From assembly GCA_951394045.1 (NCBI GenBank), contig OX595996.1, positions 1,054,001 through 1,118,000 of the forward strand: a stretch of DNA of 64,000 bases, given 5' to 3'. Origin of the DNA: Nitzschia sp. DOCU1 (taxonomy: Eukaryota; Bacillariophyta; Bacillariophyceae; Bacillariales; Bacillariaceae). A model generated the notes under the pieces. It worked only from the letters and a program-made list of their open reading frames with translations. It did not search any database and had not been told where the DNA came from. Shown in pieces: positions 21,967-33,965 of this stretch (position 1 is the stretch's first letter; each line of letters begins with the position of its first letter). The position numbers and the translations under genes are program-made.

Positions 21967-23149
21967 ATGGCAGACGCCTCGGTAATCACACCCATGGAGG
22001 TTGATGCTCCAAGCAAAATGATGAAACGGGATGAGACGCAACTTCCCTGGGTCGAAAAGTACCGTCCACAACGGTGAGTAATGCAATGAATGAGTAATGA
22101 GTGTGTATCATTGCAGTATGGGTTGTTACTGACTTTTGCTTGCTTATTTGTTCGTTCATTACTCTATCTAACAAACGTTTAGTCTCGAAGATCTCGTTTC
22201 TCATGAAGATATTGTCAATATCATTACCAACTTGATTGACAATGACAATCTTCCTCATTTGCTACTGTATGGACCTCCCGGCACGGGCAAGACCAGTACG
22301 ATTGTGGCGGCCGCCAAGCGCATGTACGGCAAATCCTATGGCAACATGACTTTGGAATTGAATGCCAGTGATGCTCGTGGGATTGATGTTGTCCGAAATG
22401 AAATCAAGGAATTTGCTGGTACGCAGCAACTCTTTCATCGGGGTGTCAAGCTCATTATTTTGGATGAAGCCGATGCCATGACATCGGATGCTCAATTTGC
22501 TTTGAGACGGGTCATTGAAAAGTATACCAAAAATGCTCGCTTTTGTTTGATTTGCAATTATGTCAGCAAAATTATTCCTGCCTTGCAATCGCGATGTACT
22601 CGCTTTCGATTTGCTCCTCTGTTGCCACAACAAATTGAAGGTCGGTTGGTAGAAGTGGCACAATCCGAACAAGTTCACATGAGTGAATCGGGCAAACAAG
22701 CTATATTGAGATTAAGTGGAGGGGATATGCGACGTGTTCTCAATTTGTTGCAATCGACGGCCATGAGTCATAACATTGAAGAAGAAGAAGAAGAAACCAA
22801 TAAGGAATCGTATGAATTGAATGAAACCGATGTTTACTTGACGTCAGGGGCACCACTTCCTCAAGATGTGGATCAAATCATGGATTGGTTATTGACAAAA
22901 GACTTTGGATTCGCATTCAAGAATATTGTGGAACTTTGTACCACTAAAGGCTATGCCTTGACAGATGTCTTGCAAGATCTGACGGCCAAACTTGTTTCCC
23001 TGAAAAAAATGGATGCGGCGCCGTTGGCGTGTTTGTTGGATGGCATGTCCAATGTGGAACATCGATTAGCGGCGGGGACGGATGAAAAGATTCAAACGGC
23101 GTCTTTGGTAGGTGTCTTTGTGCAAACTCGACTCCAATACAAACTTTAA
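21967..23149 (+). CDS. RFC5: replication factor C subunit, RFC5 (yeast Rfc3) type
   Basis: Two exons, 21967-22073 and 22183-23149, with a 109-bp GT-AG intron; 357 residues. This is an AAA+ clamp-loader subunit that helps load PCNA onto primed DNA. Motifs in order: LPWVEKYRPQ-RLEDLVSH (the first RFC box, spanning the intron), Walker A LLYGPPGTGKTST, LELNASDARGIDVVR, Walker B LIILDEADAMT, arginine finger in LQSRCTRFRF, and sensor 2 LSGGDMRRVLNLLQ. The DEAD box together with the intact SRC motif and the sequence around NYVSKIIPALQ match the RFC5/Rfc3 subunit rather than RFC2 or RFC4. Confidence 0.95.
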
Positions 23150-23841
23150 AGAACAAGAGCATAAGAATGGGAAGGGAATATGAACCGAGCGAATGAAGAA
23201 GAGTAGCGAAAAGTGACGCAGTTGCCGACTCTTTGCTCTAGTAGTAGTAGAGAGGCTCATATTAGTAAATGGACTATGTCGACCACACGAAAGTCTTGTT
23301 TAGTCGCGGGGAGACACAAACATATCGACCAACCTCGAAACCCACGGGACGAAACCCTAATCGTTTCCATACTTTGCCTCATTGCATTCCCAAAACTACT
23401 CGGCTTTCGTAGTCCAGCACGACTAAGCAAAGTTGTACAAGAGATGACCACCTAATGTACAACTGCTTGGCTCCAGCCAGCAGACGAGCGGATAGAAGAC
23501 AGTTGCTACTACTATGCTCCCGTATTGCTGCTAACGTCATGTAATCCCAGCAACGCGCCTTTGACTGATACGACTACAGGCTCGTTCAAGATTATGCTGT
23601 TGTAGTACATCGAGTACATACCGACAGACGCTTCGCGTGTCCCATGGTTGGACAAAATCCACGTGGAGATCTTGAGCGAGAAGACTGCCATTTTTTGCCA
23701 TGGCGGCGTTGGGCTTTTTGTGGTTTGCATAATTCATGTAGTTGAAAGACAAAGTAATACACAAACCGTCTTATTGCTATCAGGTGAAATACGATAGCCG
23801 ATTGATAAACGACGAGGTATCGTAATTGGTTATTTGTTGCA
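23150..23841. other. intergenic region
   Basis: About 690 bp with no supported gene. TAGTAGTAG at about 23238 and CTACTACTA at about 23505 are the only repeated words noted. Confidence 0.5.
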
Positions 23842-26800
23842 ATGAGAATAATAATAGGAAGAGGAATTAGCGAGGCGCCTTGCCGATCCACGCGGTGGCG
23901 GCGGCGGCGGCGGCGAGGATTATTTCCCTTGAGCGTCGCGATATTTCTCTTTTCTCTCATCAGTATGACTACAGTGGTTTGGGCCGAGTCCCGAGGGATT
24001 TTGCGAGATTATTCAATGATTCCACCGCCACCGCCAGGACCCCCAGTGAGCTCAGCGACACATACAACTACAAGCCAGGAAGCAGGCACCTCGATAGAAG
24101 ACGAAAGGTCAAAGAACCCTCCTCCCCCGCCGCCACCCAAAGTACCCGCTAGTAGAATGGAGACATTGGATACGACTCCCAAGCGTCCTCCTCCTCCACC
24201 GCCCCCGCGAAGAACACCTCCGACGAATAATGTTGATGAGGTGGAATCTCTGGAAGAATCAACCGTTCCAGGCAGGAGAATCATCCCTCCTCCTCCACCA
24301 CCACCACCACCGAGGGCCCCCCAAAATGATGTCCCTGGTGAAGAAATGCGAGTGGATCCGATTGACGCTGTAGTAGAGTCGCCTTTGTCACCGGACGGAG
24401 AACAAGAAGATTCTTCGCCTATTAGTCGCGATGATGATTCAAAGGAGGGAGATGCAATCCAAATGCCCGACCGTATCGATGAATCTGCATCGGCAGAAGA
24501 GGAGAAAGAAAAGCCAGAGGATTCCAATGATACTATGCCAGCTTCAGCGTTAGTGCAAGATCAAATGAAGGCATCATTGGAAAGCCAAGTCAGCGCCTCC
24601 AAAGAGGAACATTCAATACCATCGTCCAATGTCAACATGGATGAAGGGCAACCCGAGGAGGATCGTGCTGAGCCGAGTGAACTCTCTGAAACTCGCGATG
24701 ATGGCAACAGCCGCCAAGTGCCTTTGTGGTCAACATCCATTGATACAAGTGATGGTAATCAATGGTCGTCAAGCAAATACCTGGGCACTGGAGAGGAAAG
24801 GCCTAATCCACCCAATGGTGATTCTTCGTCTATTTCCTTTGGTCCAGCGTCAAACCAGCCGACGACTATAGAACAAAATCCTGCTGTACAGCAAGGCTGG
24901 GCGGCGGATCCTCGGCAAATTCAAAACTACCAGTCACAGCAAACCACTTCATCTCAGTTTCAGGCTCCAATTCGAATGGACGCACCGCCACAGGCATACG
25001 GTCCAGCACCTGTGAACCAGTACGGACCGATTCGAAGGGACGCACCGCCACGGGCGTACGGTCCAGCACCCGTCAACCAGTATGGACCCCCCAGGCCTCA
25101 GTCTCGACCGCCACCTAGATCTTCAGATTCAATCGTTTCATCTTCCTGGAAGGCAATTTGGGGCAAGGTGGAAAAAGGTCTGGATAGTTTGGCCCAGGTA
25201 GAGGATGTTGTCACAGGCCGTGCACAGCAACTCGTTTCGAGAGTATCACCTTCATCCTCACAGGGGCGACCATCCTATCGCAAAAGCGAAGAGGAACGAA
25301 CGTGGGCGAAAAGGGAACGCGTCGCAAAAATGTCTACGCCAACAAAGACACCACTTACGCCTTACGGCCAAAAGTACGAAGTGGCCAAACGAAAGCAGCA
25401 AGAGGGTAGCAAGCAGGACCCAACGATTAGCGCTACAGTGTCGTCACGGCAAGTGAACTGGAATGACCTCCATACAGGGAAATTGATCCGGGCTAATGGT
25501 GGGGCCTCGTCGCCCGACGGGCAACATCCGGTGCCTCCTATCAACAAGCAGGCTTCAATGTCGGGGCCCTTTGATCAAACACCAATGGCTGCGACCGGTA
25601 GCACTGAAATGAATCAAAGTCCCGACTTTTCCAACCCGCAGTCCAACGCGGGCACGGGTCAATACATTGCCAATCCCTACCTGCAGTCTGGCAACTTGAA
25701 GACCCCACCCAAACAATCGTCGCTTGCTGCGGATCCTCACGCTAGATCTGCTCGCATCCCTTGGGACTCATCATCCTCAAGCTCTTCGGCTGGCTACGCC
25801 GCATCTGCAAGGCAGTCTCCTGGTCGATCCGCCCCATCGGCTTTGCCCGATTATGAGGAAAAGACACAGTTCATGTCAAAGCTTCTAAGGTTTATTCCTG
25901 CAGTTCCAAAGATGCTCAACCCTGCCAAGATATTGCGACTTGGCAAAAAGTCCAATTACGAGTACGCCACCCTAGACGCTTGGAGAGACGACGATGAGGA
26001 AAGTTCGAAAGGACGTGGTCTGTTTGGGTTCTTCCGTGGAAAGCCAAAAGACGGCGTGGTACCTCCTGCTTCTGCACGGCCGACCGTTAAGAGTGGCGAG
26101 GCCATGGCGCCGCCGCTGAAAAGCATGATGGCTCGTTGCGATCAAGGCAAGACGAATTCGTTACTGTCAGCCTCCGACGAAGTTCGATGTCGCACCATCG
26201 GACGGTATCAAGCGTTCTGCGATGGACTTTCTGTGTTATTCGTGCTGATTGCTGTTCAGCAAGTAGATGGTCTCGGTGGCATATCGCTTCCGGCCTCATT
26301 GGCAGAGCTCACTTCCACAACTTTGCCAATGCTTGGATCCCTCGTCCAGGGCGCAGTGAATACGTGGGCCCCAATATTCGCTGGCTACGCCTACCTCGCG
26401 TTTTACGCAAATCGCGCGCTCTTGAATTCAAGCGTGCATTCCCTAGCGACTGCTGTTGGATCGACGGTCGAAGATGAATCGCAGTATGCTCAACTTTACC
26501 TGCGCTTGGCAGCTGCTGTTCGTATGGACCCCTCCCTGCCTGCGACATTGCGGCAAGCAGCGGCGTCCCAAGTCAAGAGTTTAGTTTCGACTGCCAGGCT
26601 CAATGCTTTCGTGACAATGATGTTGGGTTGTCTAATCGCGATGACAGTGTCTTTCATTGGGCCCTGTATTGCCACAATTAGCCAGAGTATGACTCAGCTC
26701 GTGTTGCTCGAAGAATGGCGATCATGGCCCGTGCCGTGGAAAGCTGTGGGTACCAATATGCAACACATTTTCCGGTCACTTGGCCTCAACCTGGAGAATC

Positions 26801-28441
26801 ATATGGCACGTGGCCTCACAGGTTTTCTGGAAAATCCTCTGCAGTTTGCGTTCCATTTGTCAATTTTTGCGTCGTCAGTTTTGATAACGATGATTCCTGG
26901 AATTGAAAGGCGGAAGAAAGTCCAGGCCGATAAAGATGATGACGAGGATGCAGTTCTTTCTTCTGGTGACAGTGCTCAGCAATTTGCAAAGCTTGGGTCG
27001 TCTAGTGCCACCCGATTGACCATGCTTTCCGAGAACGGGTCGATTGAAAATGCGTTGGAGCGCTGGCGAAGCACACGAGGATTGCAAATAAACGAAAGCT
27101 CACGGGGCGCGATGATAATGGCCATTCGTCGGCTTGCGTACACCATTCTAGCTGCAGTCATCGCAACACTTCCGATTGCAGTGTCATATCTCGTCGGCAT
27201 GACAGCCAAGGGCGGAATGACTCACCATTTCGGTTTGAAATGGGACTCAATTTTGGACGTTTCCGTCGTGCTTGTTGGGGTCTTCATGGTCGCCAGCCAT
27301 GCGATACAGAACGTTGTTGCATATGGGCAGAAGCGACGAGTAGTCAAGTCTTTCTTGATGCTTCTTAGCACGACACTGGACGAGATTAGGGAAACCAATC
27401 GCCGTCAAGGGGACATTCAGTTCATGGCTTCAGTTTCCCCCACTGCTGGACTCGTGGTGAAGGACCTCTGGGCCGCGCATACAACAAAACGAGCTTGGGC
27501 TGTCCGTGGGGCCAACCTTCAATGCAAAAACGGCGAAATTCTAGCTATACTGGGCGATGATGGAACCGGCAAGACACGGATGCTCACCGCGATCGCCGAG
27601 GCACTCATAGCACCTCCCAGGCGATCGCTGACATCCAACAAAGTGAGAGGATTCGTAGGCATTGGAGGTATTGACGGCTCCAAATGGGACAAGGCAGTTC
27701 TAAAGAGACGTCTGGGTGTTCTTCTCTCGGACGTTCGTACAGTCGCGGATACCGCGAATTTGTATTCTGGATGGAGCATGGAGGAGATTTTAGAGCCAGT
27801 CGATGGGCTCCGCTCGTATGATGCAGGGCACAAACTCAACTCGAGTGAAAAGGCTTCGATCCTGCTTGCCTTGAAGGTACGTTGAATGCAGTGCGACGAT
27901 GAGGCGTTTCCACATTAGTTCTGACCATGCGTACTATACATCTTGCCGCGTCTTGTAGATGACGGGGTTGTACACAACTCTGATCCCCAAACTCCCCTCC
28001 AAGTTGTCGACCGTCTTGACTGCCAATGAAGAAGATCTTCGACCTTCTGCACTTCGACCTCGATGCCAGGTGCTGTCGCCAGCAGAGTGGTCTAAGCTGA
28101 TTCTCGCCAAAGTTCTAGCACAGACTATCTATGACAATGATAACGCTGCGGCATCCACCGACAAGGTTGAGAATTGCATGGTGGGTTCAGTCCTCTTGTT
28201 GGACGACCCCACCGTACTTTTGTCGGAAGTAGAAGAAGCAAAGATTCTAAAGGAGCTTCGGCAAAGCGGAGCAGCTACGGTCCTTGCCACGAATAAGTGG
28301 GCAACAGGTCGCTTTGCCGACCACATCGTTGTGGTACGGGACGGCGCGATTGTAGAAAGTGGCACTCATAACGAGTTAATTTCACGAGGCCCTCAGCAGA
28401 GCCTGTATGCGGCCAAGTGGCATGCCATGACTATGCAATAA
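23842..28441 (+). CDS. divergent ABC half-transporter with long proline-rich N-terminal region
   Basis: Two exons, 23842-27876 and 27959-28441, with an 82-bp phase-0 GT-AG intron; 1,505 residues. It starts with an Arg-rich stretch and a signal anchor (LFPLSVAIFLFSLISMTTVVWA). About 600 residues of low complexity follow, with several runs of 5-8 prolines and a two-copy 20-residue repeat. Residues about 790-1180 contain six hydrophobic segments (for example WAPIFAGYAYLAFYANRALL, MLGCLIAMTVSFIGPCI). The C-terminal ABC ATPase has Walker A GDDGTGKT (about residue 1238), a weak signature LSPAEWSKLILAKVLAQ and Walker B VLLLDDP. The usual Glu is Asp, and the H-loop region reads ATNKW without His, so hydrolysis may be weak. 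Substrate unknown. Confidence 0.8.
24961..25080 (+). repeat. two 60-bp tandem repeats inside the ABC protein gene
   Basis: 24961-25020 and 25021-25080 are near-identical. Each encodes a 20-residue unit built around RxDAPPxAYGPAPVNQYGP, consistent with replication slippage in a flexible region. Confidence 0.85.
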
Positions 28442-28762
28442 TGCTCAGAGAGTGGTAACGTGACAAATCTTCAACAAAATGATCCAAGAGAACCGCAGGA
28501 ACTATTTTGCTATTGAGCCGATCCATGCATACGCTGATAGAATCCCACGGACTGGATAAATAGTCAGTGAAAGAAATTTGCTACAGTACGGGATTTTTGT
28601 TTGGGGGTCGAGCTTGAGTTGGGCTAGCTACTAGACGATATTATTAGAGTTTGTAGGCCTCGAGTCAGTCGAAACTCCTACTATCTACCGGTAATGCACT
28701 TGACGCCCACGTCCACATACGATAGACGAAGATAACTTTGTGGATGAGGCCCGTTCTTTACG
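28442..28762. other. 3' flank of the ABC gene
   Basis: About 320 bp before the terminal-inverted-repeat element. No gene is seen. Confidence 0.5.
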
Positions 28763-29504
28763 TGCGGACTTTTGGTCCGCAACGACCGTTATCGCAGTTT
28801 TCCCGCCCAAAAGTGCGGACTTTTCGGTCCGCAAGTGCCAAAGAAAATATTGCGGACTCTTTTTGTCCGCACCAGGTCCGCACTGTTTGAATCCCTCGAC
28901 TCTTCCATTGAATCCCTCGACTCTTAGAAATGAATCAATGGACTCCGGTTCAGGACCACCCATCGCAGCACTCATCTCAAAAATGCACAAGAGCGGCAAG
29001 CATTCAGCTTCAACCATTTAATCCCAAACGACACATGGCATCGGTAAGTTTGCAGCATTTGAAGACAATTTAATGCTTTGCATTGCTGGACAATCCAGTT
29101 GGAATCAGCCAACAATCAGTCAACTTTCCTTACTCTTATTGTGTGTCACCATGGATCGGGACCGCTGCTCTCATCAGCATGCAAGGCTTTTCCTTCCTTT
29201 TATTGGCGGCTGGTGGTACTGCAGCACGTCTACAGTCACCATCATCGGTGATGTGGTTGTTGCTGTCATCGTGTCTAGAGGGAAACTGCTTGTGGAGACG
29301 TAATTGAATCGAATTGATTCGCAGTGGAGGGAACCGAATTGAAATGCATTCGATTACTTTGAATAGAATCGGATTACATCGAATCAATTTGATTAGATTG
29401 ACTTGCGAGCAATCGAGGCGACGGCGTCCGCAAGCGTAAAGAATGAAAGAGTCCGCAAAGTTAACGGCCCAGGATAACCGCCGTTGCGGACTAAAAAGTC
29501 CGCA
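28763..29504. mobile_element. candidate non-autonomous terminal-inverted-repeat element with GCGGAC hairpins
   Basis: The left end 28763-28793 and the reverse complement of 29473-29504 match over about 31 bp with three mismatches and one gap. Both begin TGCGGACTTTT and end GGTTATC or CGTTATC. Each end is itself a small hairpin of the form TGCGGAC...GTCCGCA. Two further hairpins of this form lie at 28814-28834 and 28851-28871, and single GTCCGCA words at about 29428 and 29453. Inside are a 17-bp direct repeat (28888-28904, 28909-28925) and a stretch dense in GAATCGATT-like words (29300-29400). No coding frame resembles a transposase and no clear target duplication was found, so the class is open. 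Confidence 0.6.
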
Positions 29505-30251
29505 AGCTGCAAGAACCCCACTGAGGGCCAAATCCAAGTTGTTGTAGAGGGCGGGAACTCGTAATCCTTCGCCGAGCTGAGAGCAAAGTATTCGCACTTG
29601 TGAGTCCGACGAGTGGCGGGTGCGCACTATCGCTGGAAAATTACTTAGGCCGCCATTTGGCTCCACAGCCGATATGGCACGTGTCACATTGAGAAGTGAT
29701 CCGACAGCATCGCTTTACCGCCAAAACTGAGCGCGTGCTAGAGCACTCTCTGACAAAGGTACATGTTATCCGGTTTATGTAATTTTTCAGATACTTAGAT
29801 TTGCATTCCCGCTAGGGAATTTTTAGGCAGAGTCAACGTCCAAGTCTATACATACTCGTATAACTGGGAATCGCAGGAGGCCCTTCCACGCTCGACCGTT
29901 CAGTCAGTTGTCACGAACTCTGGTGCCGCAACCTCGAAAATTGGTGGGAAAACTGGCGAGTTGCCTGGAACGTCTGGCAACATCGCCTCCTCCCCTCCGC
30001 TATCTTTGTACTGCGCTTTTGCATCTATCGGAGTCCCTTGCTTGGAGCAGCTTTGCCCTTTGTTGAGACCTTGGTTGTTGACTTGGAGATATCTGATGTC
30101 TGTGGGGGTTACTCTGATTCATTGCTGTTGTTAACTTTGGAGTTCACTCAAAACTGGAGCACCCATCGATCGCTCCCGTGTTATTGTTCTTTTAGAAGGA
30201 CCCACACACCCACTCCGAGCAGCAGTTCAATACACAATATATAGCCGTGTC
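29505..30251. other. intergenic region upstream of the USP gene
   Basis: About 750 bp without a supported gene. It likely contains the promoter and 5' UTR of the ubiquitin protease. Confidence 0.5.
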
Positions 30252-32201
30252 ATGTCTAGTTTACCGAAGACAAAAGGCGGAGTCAAAGGTGGACATGCGG
30301 TGTCAGTAGAAACTCAGTTTCCGAACCATCAACTCCCTCGCCCAACACACAACAACCTCCATTCCCCTGCCAGTCCGGAACATTGGCCCAAGGGCCTTAC
30401 CAATGTTGGGAATTCGTGCTATGCAAATGCTGCGCTACAATGTCTGTTAAGTACGGCACTTACAAACGCATTGCTAGATCCACAAGTGGTACCACTGTTC
30501 CGGAGATATAGTTCCAATCCAAATCTGCTGGCGAAGGGAAGTGGGAGTGTGGACTCGGATGAAGATGACATTATGAGCGAGAAGAATCAAAGACACAACT
30601 CGGACGGCTCGAAACAAACAACAGAGACGGAACGACTGCGTCGGAAAGAAAAGGCAAAAGAGAAAGAAGAAAACCGGCTCCAGGAGAATTGCGAATGGCT
30701 GACGCGAGAGTTGACTGCGATAACACAACTATACACCAGGGAAATCGAACCTGTCCAGCCCCTTCCGTACATGGGGTGGCTCGCTGCTGCATCACCTCAG
30801 CCCAGCAACAACGTGGTTGATCCAGGAACGATTACGCGGCACCCCGATCGCTTATCAAAATGTTTAGTTCCTTATCAGCAAGAGGACGCGCACGAGTTTT
30901 TGAGAGCCCTCCTGAGTACCCTCGTGATGAATGGTCACAACAAGCAACTTTCAAGTCTCTTTGATGGTCTTTTGGAGTCAGCCGTTACCTGCCAGAGTTG
31001 TGGTCGGGCAAGCTTGACGAGAGACCGGTATATGGACCTGAGTCTGGATATTAATGATCCCGAGATCTCTACTCTTGACGATGCCCTGTATGGATACACA
31101 AAGACGGAGGTGCTGGAAGGGGACAATGCAGTCTTTTGCCCGAAGTGCAATAAGAAGCGTTCGGTAACGAAAGGCCTCCGTCTAGCAACCGCACCCTCAA
31201 TTCTCGTTTGCCACTTGAAGCGATTTGCCTTCGACAAATATGGCCGGCTGATACGGTTACACAAGAAGATTAAGTTCGGGGAGAACCTTGAAATCGGCGA
31301 CTACATGAGCAACTTGAACAAGGCTCGGCCACCTCCTTACGACTTGGTGGGCATTCTGGTGCACCAGGGTCAAACTTGTGCTAGTGGACACTATCTTGCT
31401 TTTGTAAAGAAGAACGACGAATGGTACAAGTGCAATGACAGCGTTGTAACTAAAGTCGATCAAGCAACTGTGTTTGACCAGCAGGCGTACATTATGATGT
31501 ACGAGGTGGCGGAGATGCGAGAGCGGACTGGATGCACACCCCGAGCAAAGATCGGAGGCCAGATGCCGCCGTCATCTTTTGCTGACGAAGACGATGCGGA
31601 GATCTCCAAGGACGGACTCAGCACGCATGCGTGTAATTCCTGGCGATCATCGGAACCATCCACTAGCTCCACGTATCCCCAGCAACCATATCAGAGATTG
31701 CTGCAGTTTCTCTACGATACTGATGGTATTACCCACTTTTTGGCAGATATGTGCTGTGACAGCAGCAACATTCAGGAACCTCGTACGCATGAACTGCGGC
31801 GCAACAACCGTCGGCGTCCGCGAGACTCTGCCAGTACTGATACGGATTCACAGAGCCTGCGGAAAACATATTCAAGTGAAGGCCTCAAGGTAATCGAGGT
31901 CAAGCCCAAGAAGAGCAACCGCGGGGTCCGTTCCCAGACGGCACCTCGTCAACGAACCCATAGCTACGACTACGTCGTTACTGGTTTCAACATGGATTCG
32001 CCACGAACAACGTCCTCCGCCAACTCTGACGGCAAAAGGCAAAGAAACGCTCCACCCCGCCATCCAAAGAAAGCCCAAAGTGGCACGAATGATCGTCGAG
32101 ACCGGTCTCGAACAATATCGGATTTACCTCCACTGCCACACCACCACCGCCGGGCCAAATCGACGGCAGCGGCTCGACGAAAAGATGGATTGTTGGTATA
32201 G
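30252..32201 (+). CDS. ubiquitin-specific protease (USP/UCH family)
   Basis: Single exon, 649 residues from ATG 30252. The Cys box is near residue 50 (GLTNVGNSCYANAALQCL) and the His box near residue 380 (GHYLAFVKKNDEWYKCNDS), so the Cys-His-Asn/Asp catalytic centre looks intact. Between them are a charged insertion (residues 95-145), the QEDAHEFLRALL motif and a zinc site (TCQSCG, CPKCNKK). LVCHLKRFAFDKYG is typical of the USP fold. Layout and core resemble the USP36/USP42 group. The C-terminal 230 residues are basic and disordered, ending in Arg/His-rich segments that could direct nuclear or nucleolar location. It removes ubiquitin from substrates not identifiable here. Confidence 0.92.
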   Translation: MSSLPKTKGGVKGGHAVSVETQFPNHQLPRPTHNNLHSPASPEHWPKGLTNVGNSCYANAALQCLLSTALTNALLDPQVVPLFRRYSSNPNLLAKGSGSVDSDEDDIMSEKNQRHNSDGSKQTTETERLRRKEKAKEKEENRLQENCEWLTRELTAITQLYTREIEPVQPLPYMGWLAAASPQPSNNVVDPGTITRHPDRLSKCLVPYQQEDAHEFLRALLSTLVMNGHNKQLSSLFDGLLESAVTCQSCGRASLTRDRYMDLSLDINDPEISTLDDALYGYTKTEVLEGDNAVFCPKCNKKRSVTKGLRLATAPSILVCHLKRFAFDKYGRLIRLHKKIKFGENLEIGDYMSNLNKARPPPYDLVGILVHQGQTCASGHYLAFVKKNDEWYKCNDSVVTKVDQATVFDQQAYIMMYEVAEMRERTGCTPRAKIGGQMPPSSFADEDDAEISKDGLSTHACNSWRSSEPSTSSTYPQQPYQRLLQFLYDTDGITHFLADMCCDSSNIQEPRTHELRRNNRRRPRDSASTDTDSQSLRKTYSSEGLKVIEVKPKKSNRGVRSQTAPRQRTHSYDYVVTGFNMDSPRTTSSANSDGKRQRNAPPRHPKKAQSGTNDRRDRSRTISDLPPLPHHHRRAKSTAAARRKDGLLV

Positions 32202-33062
32202 ATAGGCATGTACCGCCTGCTCTTATGCTGCACCCATCACTATTCAGTCAGCTGCGGAATGATATGCATTCCGCGCTACTCCTCCTGCTTTCGGATACAA
32301 GTCAAATGTCTGGGGTCTGTGCTGTGCGACGGCGACTACAGGCTTGATTAAGACTTCTTGTTTTTTGACGAAATGCCTATAGCCAGCTATTGATTCCGTC
32401 TTTTTCTTGTACTTCTTGTACTTATTCATCGTACATCGTCCAATACATTATCATCCATAGAGAGTAGGCCACGATTTCTTGCGATGGGGTCCGTATCTGG
32501 GCGACGATCGCCAAATCGTGGGCCCGTTGCCTCTCTAGTAGAGAAAACGACAACTACTACGCTGAAAGGGCGGCTTGTACTAATCTCGTTGCTTTTGCTT
32601 ACTAGAAACAACATTCTACCCGTGGAGCGAGATCTAGCTAGATGATATACCAATTGAGTCCCATCCGCGCACGGCTAGTCGTATCTTGATAGAACATAGT
32701 CTTGCCTCATGATAACAAGGCAATGTCGCGATTCTAGCGTTTTCATAATGGCAAGGGGCAGCATTAACAAACTCACAATAAGTGAGAGCGTGATTTGTGC
32801 TTGAGCCTAGTCGTCAATAGGGCCGGGGAATATAGTAACAAAAAGATACCAAAGTACAGTCCAGTGGATATTGACTCCCACCGACAGAAAATCCACTCCC
32901 ATTGAAAGATCTTTGGATCACGCGGAAAAGATCCATAATCTTGCCTCAAAAGGGAAAAAAGGCTAGTGCTCTCACTTTTTTCTCCCTGCTAGCTCTGCTG
33001 CGCAGACGAATGATTGTTGCAACTGTTATTGATTGCAACGGTGCTACTACTTCCTCATCAAA
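32202..33062. other. intergenic region
   Basis: About 860 bp with no supported gene. CTACTAC words lie at about 32553 and again at about 33043, only some 15 bp before the next start codon. Confidence 0.5.
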
Positions 33063-33965
33063 ATGTACTCCATCTATCTGAACACCATCAAGCATCGCAA
33101 GGAGGCTGAAAGGCAGCAACGAAAGCAACAACGCGAAGCTCTCAAGAGAACGAAGAAAGGCACCGCCTCTGACAAGCAAGATATCCAGCGCCACTTGTCT
33201 CCACCTCCCATTCGAGGCATTCTCAAGCGCACCGTCACTCCCTTTCCCATTAGCGGACTCGTTCCACCACCTCCCTGCTACTCGGATCCGCCAGCATTAA
33301 CCAAGAAGATATCCTCCGGCACTGCAGAGACCGAGATGCTTTCTGATACAGAGTCTATGGAAGACACCGATTTCGACTGGGATGCTTACCTAGTCGGAGG
33401 TGAGGACGACTCGTTCAGCTACTCGGTCGACGAAGATGACGGCGAGGATGCTATGCTTGGCAAAGAAGATTCCCTTCCATCCAGTAATCACAAGGTGGTG
33501 GTGGATTGTCGTATCCCTATTTGTACTCCTCAAAAGAGTCAATGCTCTTTTTCGCCTTGCAGTTCGGACAGCAGCAGCAGCAGTGACGATGAAGATGACT
33601 CCTTGTCTGTCCCTTACCAGGCCTTTGAATCTCCCGACAAAGAACGCCGCATGGTTCAAGTCTTGCCCGGCCTCAAATTGCCTTTCAAAGGTACTCAAAA
33701 CAACATTCGAGCACTCGAGGATCACTCCAGCCTCAATACTTCTCACTGTACTTGCTGCGAACAAGTCTTGTATTGTATCTCGGAAGTTACCCATGTCCTT
33801 TGCAGCGAATGTCAAGTGGTCAGCCCTGTCTTCTCCTCCGACCGTCATCGTCCATCGGTAGGTGTCGGCTGGAATGAAGAAGAGTTTTCGACCCAGCTCG
33901 ATCTGCTTTGGCAGAACCGAAATCAAAACTCCAACTCATCCTTGCCCATGCCACCGTTGATTTGA
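33063..33965 (+). CDS. acidic protein with possible zinc ribbon, unknown function
   Basis: Single exon, 300 residues from ATG 33063 (MYSIYLNTIKHRKEAERQQR). A basic helical N-terminus is followed by SPPPIRGILKRTVTPFP, a short conserved-looking motif. Then come long acidic/Ser stretches (residues 90-200). Near the C-terminus two cysteine pairs, CTCCEQVLYC and CSECQ, could bind one zinc. Codon use and composition support a real gene. No family is recognised. Confidence 0.65.
   Translation: MYSIYLNTIKHRKEAERQQRKQQREALKRTKKGTASDKQDIQRHLSPPPIRGILKRTVTPFPISGLVPPPPCYSDPPALTKKISSGTAETEMLSDTESMEDTDFDWDAYLVGGEDDSFSYSVDEDDGEDAMLGKEDSLPSSNHKVVVDCRIPICTPQKSQCSFSPCSSDSSSSSDDEDDSLSVPYQAFESPDKERRMVQVLPGLKLPFKGTQNNIRALEDHSSLNTSHCTCCEQVLYCISEVTHVLCSECQVVSPVFSSDRHRPSVGVGWNEEEFSTQLDLLWQNRNQNSNSSLPMPPLI

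Noticed and set aside
24009..24527. Gly/Ser-rich minus-strand frame opposite the proline-rich ABC N-terminus
   Set aside because: Antisense of polyproline codons; no start context or domain.
29136..29687. 183-codon open frame on the minus strand within the candidate inverted-repeat element
   Set aside because: Composition is not protein-like, it runs past the element end and matches no transposase motif.
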